The translations under genes were made by a program, and so were the position numbers. Shown here piece by piece: positions 26,059 to 34,519 of a stretch of 45,407 bases of DNA. The DNA is from Methanoregulaceae archaeon UBA467 (lineage in GTDB: Archaea > Halobacteriota > Methanomicrobia > Methanomicrobiales > Methanospirillaceae), in the NCBI GenBank assembly GCA_002503825.1, contig DASP01000003.1, forward strand, positions 1 through 45,407, read 5' to 3'. Each line of letters starts with the position of its first letter. The stretch's first letter is position 1. The notes beneath the pieces are model-generated. The model searched no databases. It was not told where the DNA came from and saw nothing but the letters and a program-made list of their open reading frames with translations.

Positions 26059-26424
26059 AGCTTTAATCCTTTTGCCACGCGCTTTCCGAGATCTTTATCT
26101 GAATTCGTGAGGCTCTCAACCATCCTCTTCTGGATCACCTTCGAGGCATGAGAGCGCGAATCAACGATCTTATCCACGAGGCGGCCCTGGTCTTTCTTTG
26201 ACCGCGACCGGTAGCGTTCACCGGCCTGCCGGAAATCATTGGTCATCGCGATCTTCTCACGTACCTGTTCCCCGACGAACGGCCGGCTTCCAAATACGGG
26301 ACCGCCTGACTCCGCAGGCATACCTCCGCCGAGGCTGTCGGGCTCATAGTTCACCGTGCCGGAAAACCCTTCACCGCTCTGCATCGTCCCGTCCCTGGTT
26401 TGTCGTAAGGATTTTTTTCGCCAT
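26055..26424 (-). pseudogene. Catalase (katA-like) gene with internal deletion, N- and C-terminal remnants
   Basis: From ATG 26424 the sequence encodes MAKKILTTNQG, the usual start of clade-3 monofunctional catalases, then runs into a stop at 26371. In the next frame, RDGTMQSGEGFSGTVNYEPD and later NDFRQAGERYRSRSKKDQGR and GKRVAKGLKL match the C-terminal end of catalases. About 350 central residues, including the heme pocket, catalytic His and Asn and the proximal Tyr, are missing, and the two ends are joined one base out of frame near 26390-26400. An ORF of 109 codons (26384-26055) persists and its stop overlaps ahbD. It cannot be an active catalase. Confidence 0.85.
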
Positions 26425-26453
26425 GATTGATCAAGGTAAAATTACCACAGTCG

Positions 26454-26460
26454 TATTTAA
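26454..26460 (-). promoter_or_regulatory. TATA box of the katA-remnant/ahb operon
   Basis: TTAAATA on the minus strand lies about 30 bases before ATG 26424, so the message would begin almost at the catalase start codon and run through the four ahb genes. No other promoter-like element was seen inside the operon. Confidence 0.5.
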
Positions 26461-26647
26461 CTCTATAGGGTTCCGGGAAGAACAGCATTTATTGCCGCTG
26501 GATACCTCAAAATGATCAGCCTGGCAGGATGTTACAGCGTAACCTGAAAATCCGGTCAATAGTTACGTATGCACGAGGAGGAATATATCAAAAGCAACCC
26601 GGGACCGGAATCCCGTGACTGCTGAAACAACAGGTCCGTGAAGTGCA

Positions 26648-27220
26648 ATGCCGGAAGATGTGTTCGAGCGGTATGCAAAGGAGTATGATCACTGGTTCGA
26701 GGAGCACCGCGAGGAGTATCACGCGGAACTGGCCCGGATCCGTCGTCTCCTGCCCAATCCGGACTCACGGGCCATTGAAGTGGGTGCCGGGTCCGGGAGG
26801 TTTGCTGCACCGCTTGGAATCCCGCTCGGGATCGAACCATCGCACAGCCTCGGCCTGATGGCACGGCAGCGGGGGATCGGGGTTATCCGCGGAAGAGCGG
26901 AATCAATCCCGATCAGGGATGAATCCTGCTCATCTGTGCTCATGGTAACGGTCATCTGTTTCCTGGATGACCCTGTCCCTGCATTTTGCGAACTCCACCG
27001 GATCCTTATCCCGGATGGGACATTCGTCATTGGATTTATCGAAAGGGACGGGCAGATTGCCAGGAAATATAAACCCGAGGAAGGAAAACGGAGATTTCTC
27101 TCCTGTGCCCGTTTCTATACACCTGAAGAAGTCCGGGCACTCCTCGTAAAAACCGGGTTTCGTGTTGACTGCACTGAGTCCGTGACCGGCTTTTGTGTTA
27201 TCGCTGCACGGAAGGACTGA
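26648..27220 (+). CDS. Class I SAM-dependent methyltransferase
   Basis: A 190-residue protein of the methyltransferase-11 group. Motif I is AIEVGAGSGRFAAPLGIPLGIEPS (about residues 41-64), with later motifs RGRAESIPIRDESCSSVLMVTVICFLDDP and ELHRILIPDGTFVIGFIERD. The substrate cannot be told. It is divergent from the ahb operon with a short shared upstream region. The C-terminus FCVIAARKD is typical. It is short for the group (a compact lid). Confidence 0.87.
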   Translation: MPEDVFERYAKEYDHWFEEHREEYHAELARIRRLLPNPDSRAIEVGAGSGRFAAPLGIPLGIEPSHSLGLMARQRGIGVIRGRAESIPIRDESCSSVLMVTVICFLDDPVPAFCELHRILIPDGTFVIGFIERDGQIARKYKPEEGKRRFLSCARFYTPEEVRALLVKTGFRVDCTESVTGFCVIAARKD

Positions 27221-27449
27221 AAGGCACGGAAAAAGAGATCCCCCCGGTATGCAACATGCCGGGAAGATTGCCGAATGGCACCTGTGCCAGCAGATCCGAA
27301 AGGACAAACAGAATAATCCTGCCGACAGGTATGAATGGCCCGTTTGCCATGGTCCGGCAGGCCGACATATCAAACCGTACATCCTGTCGAAAAATTGATT
27401 GAATCACTACAGGACCGGGATTCCGTTCCCTTTTCCGCTATCTCCGGTA

Positions 27450-27713
27450 TCAGGATCCCAGTATCTTCTGTTTTTCCCTCTGGAACTCTTCATCGGTCAG
27501 TGCGCCGCTCTGTTTCAGCCTGTTCAGCTGTTCGATCTGGGCGTATTTCTGGCTCATGTCGGGCGCTGCCGGGGCAGCGGCAGCCTGCTGCTGTGCCTGT
27601 TGTTGTGCCTGCTGGGCGGCCTGCTTCTGGGCTCCCGCCTGGCCCACTTTATATGCCACGCCACCAACAATGGCAGCTCCAAGGATTGGATGGCCCCGTC
27701 GTACGATTACCAT
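27450..27713 (-). CDS. SHOCT-domain small protein
   Basis: An 87-residue protein. The N-terminus has a basic then glycine-rich hydrophobic stretch RRGHPILGAAIVGGVAYKVG, followed by a Gln/Ala-rich run of about 25 residues and a SHOCT domain (KYAQIEQLNRLKQSGALTDEEFQREKQKIL). SHOCT domains mediate oligomerisation. It is located 28 bases after the DUF6325 gene on the same strand; these two families are regularly paired. The role is unknown. Confidence 0.85.
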   Translation of the reverse strand: MVIVRRGHPILGAAIVGGVAYKVGQAGAQKQAAQQAQQQAQQQAAAAPAAPDMSQKYAQIEQLNRLKQSGALTDEEFQREKQKILGS

Positions 27714-27741
27714 TTTTCTTTCCCTCCGAAATTCTCTTTAT

Positions 27742-28173
27742 TTACCGGTGGATCTCCATCTTCTTCGATTCCAGTGCCTTTTCTATGACAGCAACAGGGA
27801 TGCGTTCATCGGCTATCAGCCTGCCGTCCGCATTGATGATGGCATCCCGCAATTTTAATGCCCAGAGGTGTTCGAAGAGCAGGAACGCCGCCGAGCTGTC
27901 CGGAGAGAGCGTCGCGGCCATGGTATCGATATCATCCTCTGATATCAGTCCCGAAACATCGATCCCGAGATTATTGAAGAATTTCCCGGTCTCGCTGTCG
28001 ATCTCCTCCAGTTCGATCGATTTCGTGTTGCCCTTCCCATCCTTTATCACGAAGACGAGATCGATGATCCTGATCATTCTGCTGTCGACAAGTTTCACGA
28101 GTTCGGGTGCAATCTCACCCTTGAATTTGTTCCCCGGAAACTCGATTGCAAAAAATTCGATTGGTCCCAACAT
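27742..28173 (-). CDS. DUF6325 family protein
   Basis: A 143-residue soluble protein beginning MLGPIEFFAIEFPGNKFKGE, then LVKLVDSRMIRIIDLVFVIKD, an acidic middle (ELEEIDSETGKFFNN), and SPDSSAAFLLFEHLWALKLRDAI with the end VAVIEKALESKK. This is the DUF6325 pattern (membrane-stress-type proteins with glycine-poor alpha/beta fold; function unknown). ATG 28173 is chosen because family sequence begins there; the frame opens at 28308. It pairs with the SHOCT gene. A decayed copy lies at 29130-29337. Confidence 0.8.
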   Translation of the reverse strand: MLGPIEFFAIEFPGNKFKGEIAPELVKLVDSRMIRIIDLVFVIKDGKGNTKSIELEEIDSETGKFFNNLGIDVSGLISEDDIDTMAATLSPDSSAAFLLFEHLWALKLRDAIINADGRLIADERIPVAVIEKALESKKMEIHR

Positions 28174-28489
28174 ACTCGATACAGGGAGACTGTTACCGTG
28201 AGGATTTAATAATGTATTGATAACCCGGAATCCTCTCTTTCCCCGGGATTTTTGCACGATTGCCGGGAATATTTTCATCTGTAATTTTCTACAGTCAAAG
28301 TATCCCAACAGGTAAATCTTCCCGGCACCGGATCAATCCTGTAGATTCCCGGTAATAAAGACCTCTGATCGGTACTCCCGGTCCGATTCATTCAGCGGAT
28401 GCTCCAGTCCTCTGGATCCATACTTTTTCTGAAAAAGGAGAAAAATCCCTGTGGCCCCCGGCCCCTCACATGCCAGAACTGAAAAATTA

Positions 28490-29005
28490 CTATTTTATTA
28501 ACATATCCGCGAGAATTATCGCAAGACTGGTGGACTCCTGATCGGTTGCATTCCCTTTTGCGATCTGGTAATCAACTACCCCGATGACCGGCCCGGAAAC
28601 GAACCCGCTCTCACTCAGGGCGCCCCTGTGCCAGGCATACCCTGCATCAGCGATTTGCACATCAGTTATAGAATATTCAGCCAGCCCCTTCTTCACCGCG
28701 GCATACGCATCTGCAGCACCGGCCCCGGAATTATATCCCGTGATGGTTACCACTACCTGATCACCATTCTCTGCGATGAGTTGCTGCCTGCAGGCATTCA
28801 GGTCGCAATGTGAACTGTTCACATACCAGTCGGCAGCAGAACTTTCAAGGTATCCGTCAAACGATGAGAGGGCTTCATCCAGGTCTGCCGCTCTGGTCAG
28901 TTCCGGCGGGTTATTCTGATCCTTTGAGCTGGTACACCCGGTGATGATGACACAGGCAATGATGATTGCCACAACAGAGCAGGTGTAAAAAATATTCGTC
29001 TTCAT
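28490..29005 (-). CDS. Putative lipoprotein of unknown function
   Basis: A 171-residue exported protein. The signal peptide MKTNIFYTCSVVAIIIACVI ends in lipobox ITGCTSS (Cys about residue 24). The mature part is an alpha/beta domain with ALSSFDGYLESSAADWYVNSS, CDLNACRQQL and VVVTITGYNSGAGAADAYAAV. I do not recognise a family. Two cysteines eight apart may form a disulfide outside the cell. The start is chosen to begin the signal peptide. Confidence 0.72.
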   Translation of the reverse strand: MKTNIFYTCSVVAIIIACVIITGCTSSKDQNNPPELTRAADLDEALSSFDGYLESSAADWYVNSSHCDLNACRQQLIAENGDQVVVTITGYNSGAGAADAYAAVKKGLAEYSITDVQIADAGYAWHRGALSESGFVSGPVIGVVDYQIAKGNATDQESTSLAIILADMLIK

Positions 29006-29129
29006 AGACTGGCATTTGAGTTTTGGCACTGATATTTATTTTGGGATTTTCTGACTCGCATTCTGAATAGTATGTTTTTTCCAGGCTCTCCTGACATTGA
29101 CGGATGACCCGATCGCCCCGCTCCGGCCA

Positions 29130-29337
29130 CACAGGTTCTACGCACCAGTCCCGTCTCTTTGTCGAGGTTCTCCAGTGCGATTTAGTTCGTATTCCCTCTG
29201 GCATCCTTAGTCACGAAGACAGGATCAATGATTTTAATCAGTTTACTGTCAATGAGTTTCTGGAGCCCGGTCGCAATCTCACCCTTGAACGGGTCCCCGG
29301 AAACTCAAATGGCTAAAAATTCGACTGGTACCATCAT
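29130..29337 (-). pseudogene. Decayed second copy of the DUF6325 gene
   Basis: Translating the minus strand from ATG 29337 gives MMVPVEFLAI, a stop, then FKGEIATGLQKLIDSKLIKI and DPVFVTKDARGNTN, a second stop, and ALENLDKETGL before the match fades. Each piece aligns with the first 65 residues of the intact DUF6325 protein at 27742-28173, and the nucleotide match continues through part of its upstream leader. Two in-frame stops and the lost 3' half mark it as a pseudogene from duplication. Confidence 0.8.
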
Positions 29338-29455
29338 ACCCGATACAGGGAAGACACCTGCGGTAAGGTGTTAATAACCTATTGATGCCCCGGACTTCTC
29401 CCGCAAGGGGAAACACTGTTATTTCTTATCTGCACATTATCTTCCTGTCAGACCA

Positions 29456-30145
29456 ATGAAAACCAGGACCTGCCCGGGTCTGGAGGACCCCTGCAATTAT
29501 GACCCACTCATCCCGTTGGTAATCCCGCACTGGGAGGCATTCTACAGCACGGTGGCGGAATTTGTCCCGGCTGGCGCAGGGAAACTCCTGGAGCTCGGGA
29601 GCGGGACCGGGTTTTTATCCGAAGTCTTAAGGACGATCCGTCCATCAGTTCACCTCTCCTGCATCGACCGGAATCCTGAAGCGATAGCCATTGCGAGAGA
29701 GAAGCCCGGACTTGCCGGCTCAGTCTTTATCGAAGGGGATATCCGGGGAGAATGGCCGGAAGGCCCGTATGACGTTATCGTAACCACCCAGTGCCTCTTC
29801 CAGCTCTCTCCTGCTGACAGGCAGGGTATTGCACGGAGGGCGTATAAATCGCTCACCAATGAAGGCCTTTTTTTGAACGGTGACCTTTTTCATCCCGGTA
29901 CAGCCTGGGAACTGGACCTCTACTGCACTTCCTGGCACCGGTTCATGCTCAATTCCGGGCTTACAGAGGAGGAATCTGCAGCGATGATCAGTCCGCTGAA
30001 ACCGATGATTCGGGAGTATACGACCGATACCTGGTCTGCCGTGCTTCACTCAGCGGGATTCCGCCGGGTGACAACTCCCTACCGATCGGGGATGTACGCG
30101 GTAGTAGCCGGCTTCCGGGACTCCTGTTTCGATAAAAAGGTATAA
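29456..30145 (+). CDS. Class I SAM-dependent methyltransferase
   Basis: A 229-residue protein. SAM motif I is KLLELGSGTGFLSEVLRTIR (about residues 43-62), then the acidic ribose contact SCIDRNPEAIAIAREK, then IEGDIRGEWPEGPYDVIVTTQCLFQL. The N-terminal part (YDPLIPLVIPHWEAFYSTVAEF) and the lid near WHRFMLNSGLTEEESAAM resemble small-molecule methyltransferases. No substrate can be assigned. It is a single gene with its start at an ATG after an AT-rich stretch. Confidence 0.87.
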   Translation: MKTRTCPGLEDPCNYDPLIPLVIPHWEAFYSTVAEFVPAGAGKLLELGSGTGFLSEVLRTIRPSVHLSCIDRNPEAIAIAREKPGLAGSVFIEGDIRGEWPEGPYDVIVTTQCLFQLSPADRQGIARRAYKSLTNEGLFLNGDLFHPGTAWELDLYCTSWHRFMLNSGLTEEESAAMISPLKPMIREYTTDTWSAVLHSAGFRRVTTPYRSGMYAVVAGFRDSCFDKKV

Positions 30146-30237
30146 GCCGGGAAGTACTGGTTTCCTTTATCCCTTCAAACGGGCAGTTGAGACAGGGGAT
30201 GCGGTTATTCGGGAAGGTATACCAGAGTACTACCTGT

Positions 30238-30717
30238 TCACTCAACCGGGGCCAGGATCTCGGTCAGGATCTCATCAGGCTTCACTTCGTTCGGGTCATT
30301 ATGGTAGAGCTCGCGGATCGGCCCTGATATCCTCAGGTTGTGCTCGCAGATCCATGCAAAGAGTGCGAGGTAGGTCGGTTCGCACGCCTCGTACGGCCCC
30401 CTGTGGAACGTGCGGGCCATCTTTCCGCCTGGGACTGTGTAGCTCCTGATATCTCCGCTCCCTTCCGGGTTTCCGATTACCGGCACTGCAACCTCGATAT
30501 CTGCCGTCCCTGCCTCATTCGCTGCCATTGCCTCCTCTTTTCCGGTCTCGTGGCAGAGGAACATCGGCATGCCGGCAATTCCGATGCCCCTGCTGAACAC
30601 GTACTCGAAAAGTTTCGGGAGCAGGACCGCGATGTCCGGATAATGCCCTTTTTTCCGGATCCCGAGCACCGCCTGGGGCGGGATCTCAACGAGAGTGATC
30701 TCCTGTTTCTTTTCCAT
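30238..30717 (-). CDS. GyrI-like / AraC effector-binding domain protein
   Basis: A 159-residue stand-alone ligand-binding domain of the SHS2/GyrI-like type. Markers are ITLVEIPPQAVLGIRKKGHY at the start, the middle PMFLCHETGKEE, DIEVAVPVIG, and MARTFHRGPYEACEPTYLAL followed by ELYHNDPNEVKPDEILTEIL. In bacteria such domains bind drugs or small effectors, some with hydrolase activity. There is no DNA-binding part. It is monocistronic. Confidence 0.87.
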   Translation of the reverse strand: MEKKQEITLVEIPPQAVLGIRKKGHYPDIAVLLPKLFEYVFSRGIGIAGMPMFLCHETGKEEAMAANEAGTADIEVAVPVIGNPEGSGDIRSYTVPGGKMARTFHRGPYEACEPTYLALFAWICEHNLRISGPIRELYHNDPNEVKPDEILTEILAPVE

Positions 30718-31074
30718 GCTTCAGACTACACGTCAGGAAAATAAAATATTGCCCCTGCACGGGGTGAAGGTGGGAATTTTCTTCAACCCCGGAGGAAGTC
30801 CGTCGCATTGAGTGCCGGGGACGATGCCCCGGCCGGGAAGGAGCAGGCCGGCCCCGGGTGTATTACCGGTGATATTAGGAGGATCTTCTATAGATCTTGC
30901 AGGAACAGGTTTCCGGACGAGCCGGAGACCACCCGGAATATAAACTGGTGGGCCCTTATTGAGGCATGATCCCTGACAAATACCCAAATTTTTCCCCTAA
31001 AAAAAGTATTATTGCAATGAGTTCTAATCCGTTTTCACATCATCTCCGGCAGAATGCAAAGAAAAATCGGTGAG
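30718..31074. other. Intergenic region upstream of the ClC gene
   Basis: No gene supported. GC-rich stretch 30770-30960 contains several short complementary segments but no convincing RNA. AT-rich DNA follows. Confidence 0.3.
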
Positions 31075-31110
31075 TATTTAAAATTACATGGCTTTTTTTC
31101 CTTAAGGAAA
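31075..31110 (+). promoter_or_regulatory. TATA box and ribosome-binding site of the ClC gene
   Basis: TATTTAAA at 31075-31082 is a good TATA element about 36 bases before ATG 31118. AAGGAAA at 31104-31110 is a ribosome-binding site seven bases before the ATG. Confidence 0.55.
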
Positions 31111-31117
31111 CATTACC

Positions 31118-32419
31118 ATGCCGGATATCCAGGGTGACTCCCCGGTGGACGCCGCCGCCGAATCGCTGAATACGGGAAAGTTCTACATACTCCTCCTCTT
31201 TGTCTCCGGTCTTGGAGCCCTCGGGGCCCTGATGATGATCCTCTTCTTCTTTTTAGAGGACTTCTTTGTCGGAATCCTGTGGGGCGGGATTACCACCGAT
31301 TCCCTTGCCCCGGTCTTTAATCCCTGGATCCTGGTCATTTGTGCTGCCGGAGGGCTGGGTGTCGGTCTGATCCGGCATTACTTCAGGGGCGGGATCTCCA
31401 TCATGGCCGAGGATCTGATCGAGTTCAACGAGAAGGGGCGGTTTGCCCTGAAGCGGGGAGTTGAGCTCTTCGCCCGGGGACTGGTATCCCTGGTCTGCGG
31501 AGCACCGCTCGGCCCGGAGGCCCCGCTCACGGTCTCCTGCGGGGCCGTGGGCACCGTTGTCGCCGAAAAGGCACGGTTGCCTGCCCCGGTGGTCACCCTC
31601 TCCGCACTCTCATCGATAAGCGGGTTCTTTGGGGCATTCCTCTCCTCGCCCTTTGCCGGGGCCCTGATATTCATTGAGACCACGCTCGAAAAAGGCATTA
31701 TGACCTGGAAGGCGGTTCTGCCTTCCATTGTGGCGGCAACGGCAGGGGTAGCGGTATACTTCCTGGTCTCCGGCACCCTGCTGATCAATTCTTTCGTTCT
31801 CCCCGAGTACGAAGCCTTCAGGGATATCGACCTGGTCTACAGTATCCTTCTCGGCATCGTGGGTGCAGGCTGCGGGATCTTTTTTATCACGATCTACAAG
31901 AAAATGCGCAGCATCTTCGAACCATACGAAGACCGGCCTGTCCTGCTCGGACTGGCCGGGGGTATCGGGCTTGGAATCGCCGGAATGCTGCTCCCCCTGA
32001 CGCTTTTCATGGGAAGCGAGCAGCTGCAGTTTCTCATCAATCACTACATGGCGGTAAGTATACTCCTGCTGCTCGCCATTGTCGTGGTGAAGATCCTCCT
32101 TATCACGTTCTCGTTCTCGACCGGTTTTGCCGGGGGGTACATATTCCCGAGCTTCTTCATCGGCGGAACCGTCGGAATCCTGATCTACCGCCTCTTTCCT
32201 GCCATTCCGCTCGCCGTCTGCATTGTCTGCGTTATCGCAGCGGTCAGCGTCACACTCCTCAGAAGCCCTATCGCCATTGCCCTGATCATTGCGATCGTCT
32301 TCCAGCTGCAACTCTTTCCAGCCGTGGCAATCGCTCTTGTCGTAGGGTTCATCGTGAGTTACCGGTATTCCCTGCCCTACACACGGAGCAGCATACTGAA
32401 AACGGAGGATGTCCCTTGA
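31118..32419 (+). CDS. ClC-family chloride channel/transporter
   Basis: A 433-residue protein with about ten or more membrane helices and no CBS domains. Family landmarks: LVCGAPLGPEAPLTVSCGAVG, which stands where most ClC proteins have GREGP and keeps the gating glutamate; SGFFGAFLSSPFAGALIFIET; and FSTGFAGGYIFPSFFIGGTVG, in place of the usual GxFAP. ClC proteins exchange Cl- for H+ or conduct Cl-. The conserved serine near the first selectivity loop (GSGIP in typical members) is not obvious here, so ion preference may differ. Confidence 0.88.
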   Translation: MPDIQGDSPVDAAAESLNTGKFYILLLFVSGLGALGALMMILFFFLEDFFVGILWGGITTDSLAPVFNPWILVICAAGGLGVGLIRHYFRGGISIMAEDLIEFNEKGRFALKRGVELFARGLVSLVCGAPLGPEAPLTVSCGAVGTVVAEKARLPAPVVTLSALSSISGFFGAFLSSPFAGALIFIETTLEKGIMTWKAVLPSIVAATAGVAVYFLVSGTLLINSFVLPEYEAFRDIDLVYSILLGIVGAGCGIFFITIYKKMRSIFEPYEDRPVLLGLAGGIGLGIAGMLLPLTLFMGSEQLQFLINHYMAVSILLLLAIVVVKILLITFSFSTGFAGGYIFPSFFIGGTVGILIYRLFPAIPLAVCIVCVIAAVSVTLLRSPIAIALIIAIVFQLQLFPAVAIALVVGFIVSYRYSLPYTRSSILKTEDVP

Positions 32420-32678
32420 AATTTGTGAGGAAATGATGGCGTCAGCCCATCTTTTTCAGGGGCTTTATATATCGCCGGACCAGGGACCCGCCCGGAACCA
32501 ACCTTCTTCCGGTCCGGGATGTAATCCGTTTTTATTGGGATGGCCAGACTCCTCTTTACCATGAAACCCTCCTAAAGCGATGTCGCGAATCTTCTCAACA
32601 CCTTTACAATAAGTTCCGGGTTCCTTTTCCGGGATGCGTAATTTTCTAAAGAAACGCCTGAATAAAAAAAATAGTGGT

Positions 32679-33300
32679 TCAAGGGTAGTCAGCCCAGAGC
32701 GAGGTCATCCGATCGACCGCTGCCCGTGGAAGAAGGATATCCGGTTTACCCGGATCCGGGTTGGCCGGAGGTCTTCCGTTGACCTGGACCCCATTCATAC
32801 CGAACCACTCCTCGTCCCACCATCCTCCCGGGAAGTTGGTGTTCTGTGACGGTACTGGGGTTATGGACGGTGGGCGTATCGATCTTGTTCCATTCATCGG
32901 TCCACTCAAAGATGAAGCCTCCCTGGCATGTCGCATTATTCTCCATCATGCTGTCATACCCTTCCTGGTAGGTACTGTCGTGCCAGTGGATTTCGATAAT
33001 TAGCAGTGGCATTCGCATTGTCCGGAAGGAGGACTGCGCTGCCCGAGGAATTCCTGGTGGATGAAGGCGGCCCCCATTCGGTGATCAGGAGCGGTTTTGT
33101 ACTCGCTGCCTCTCCACCGGTTCCTGAGCGGAAACGAAATAAAAACCACAATTCATCTATACGAGTTTGCGGGACGAAAGAAAACCACAAAAGGTTTATT
33201 CAATATTCACAGATTTTGACATGCATTGAAAGACGTGATTCTCCAGATGGCAGCCATCTGAATATACTTTACTTGGGGGTAAACGTCACGGGCAACTGCA
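32679..33300 (-). pseudogene. Frame-broken glycoside-hydrolase-like pseudogene (C-terminal part)
   Basis: Three minus-strand frames read in turn give a recognisable C-terminal domain: KPLLITEWGPP near 33080, then HDSTYQEGYDSMMENNATCQ followed by GGFIFEWTDEWNK around 32900-32990, then FPGGWWDEEWFGMNGVQVNG and a natural stop at 32679. The TEWG, FEW.DEW and DEEW.G motifs are those of (beta/alpha)8 glycoside hydrolases. At least two frameshifts and stops upstream of 33200 separate the pieces. The remaining non-coding bases between 32420 and 33387 show no other gene. Confidence 0.7.
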
Positions 33301-33387
33301 ATTATGCAGCGATTTGTTTTAGTGAAGACTCCAAAGAATACACGAGTAATGCTTACTGAATTTTAATCTTTGAATTTGGAGAATATT

Positions 33388-34230
33388 ATGCAAATTTTCC
33401 GTCTATTAGATACGTTAAAAACTCCTGCCCTCTATGAAAAAGGCAATGCAAGCATGTGGGAAGATGACCATATCTCCCGCCACCTGCTTGAACTGCACGT
33501 GAACCAGGACTCCGACGCGGCGAGCCGAAAAAGAGTTACTATCGAAAAAACTGTCCGGTGGATTGAGACCTTTCTGGACGACAGCCAAAAAACGATCCTT
33601 GATCTCGGGTGTGGACCCGGTTTGTATTGCGAACTGCTCGCAGAACACGGACACAGGGTGACAGGGGTAGATTTTTCAAAACGATCCATAGCCTACGCCC
33701 GGAAGAGTGCCCTGGAAAAAGATCTGGATATCGATTATATTCCGATGGATTACCTTGATCTCTCATTTGAGAACCAGTTCGACCTGGTAATCATGATCTT
33801 CTGTGATTTTGATGTGCTGGTTCCTCACGATCGAACCCGGGTCCTGAAAAATATACACCGTGCTCTAAAACCGGGAGGGCTGTTCATTTTCGATACTCTC
33901 AACCATAAAGCACCGGATACAATAAAAATTCCTGTTAAATCCTGGGAAGTTTCTAATGGCGGTTTCTGGAAAAATGGCCCTTATCTTGCCCTTTCAGAGA
34001 CGTCCCATTATCAGGCGGCACAGGTCATACTCCAGCAGCATGTTATCTGCTTCGAACCTGATCACCTTTTGGTGTACCGTTTCTGGACACATTATTACCA
34101 GCAGGAGATCCTGGAATCCATCCTGAATGAAGGGGGATTCAACGTAGAACTGGTATGTGAAGATCTGTTACCGGATGACGGATCGGGAACACATGATATG
34201 GTCACATTCTATGTGACAAGGAAAAAGTAA
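33388..34230 (+). CDS. Class I SAM-dependent methyltransferase
   Basis: A 280-residue enzyme. SAM motif I is ILDLGCGPGLYCELLAEHGH (about residues 70-89), followed by VTGVDFSKRSIAYARKSA and YIPMDYLDLSFENQFDLVIMI. The C-terminal half carries GGLFIFDTLNHKAPD and HDMVTFYVTRKK. The N-terminus ALYEKGNASMWEDDHISRHLL resembles the methyltransferase-25 group, which acts on small molecules. ATG 33388 has ribosome-binding site GGAG at seven bases; the TTG at 33370 is less likely. It is the last chromosomal gene before the tRNA fragment. Confidence 0.88.
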   Translation: MQIFRLLDTLKTPALYEKGNASMWEDDHISRHLLELHVNQDSDAASRKRVTIEKTVRWIETFLDDSQKTILDLGCGPGLYCELLAEHGHRVTGVDFSKRSIAYARKSALEKDLDIDYIPMDYLDLSFENQFDLVIMIFCDFDVLVPHDRTRVLKNIHRALKPGGLFIFDTLNHKAPDTIKIPVKSWEVSNGGFWKNGPYLALSETSHYQAAQVILQQHVICFEPDHLLVYRFWTHYYQQEILESILNEGGFNVELVCEDLLPDDGSGTHDMVTFYVTRKK

Positions 34231-34408
34231 TACCTATACATTATCCCATTTTTTTTCGGACTGTTCGATCCATACAAATCATATCGCGAAGTTATTAGTT
34301 CCAGGACTTTTTCCAGATAAACCTCTGTAATTTAGAACAAATTTTGTAGTACCATAAAATAAATCACAAGAACAAGCCCTGCATAGTTTACGAACACTGC
34401 AGGAACAA

Positions 34409-34459
34409 TGCGAGGGATGGGATTCGAACCCATGGACACCTTCGTGACTGGATCTTAAG
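34409..34459 (-). other. tRNA-Leu(UAA) 3' half, probable attachment site of an integrative element
   Basis: The minus strand reads from CTTAAGA (positions 32-38 of the anticodon loop, anticodon UAA) through the 3' anticodon strand TCCAG, a class II variable arm CACGAAGGTG, the T arm ATGGG-TTCGAAT-CCCAT, and the acceptor strand CCCTCGC plus A. No 5' half is present: upstream bases do not pair with the acceptor or D arm. It is thus a 51-nt 3' fragment ending exactly where recombinases cross over, 60 bases before the integrase gene. Orientation implies that the element lies to the right. Confidence 0.8.
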
Positions 34460-34519
34460 GATCTAACATTCACCGGACACAGGTTTGGGTTAAATCTGGG
34501 TCTTGTGGAGGTATGACCA

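Noticed and set aside
26055..26384. The 109-codon ORF as an independent functional gene
   Set aside because: It aligns with only the C-terminal tail of catalases and lacks every heme-binding and catalytic element; treated as remnant, though it may still be translated for coupling.
31610..32311. 233-codon minus-strand ORF opposite the ClC gene
   Set aside because: Highly charged Asp/Arg/Glu-rich translation, typical of antisense to a membrane protein gene.
34409..34519. A complete tRNA gene
   Set aside because: The 5' half (acceptor strand, D arm, 5' anticodon strand) cannot be found on the minus strand to the right of the fragment.
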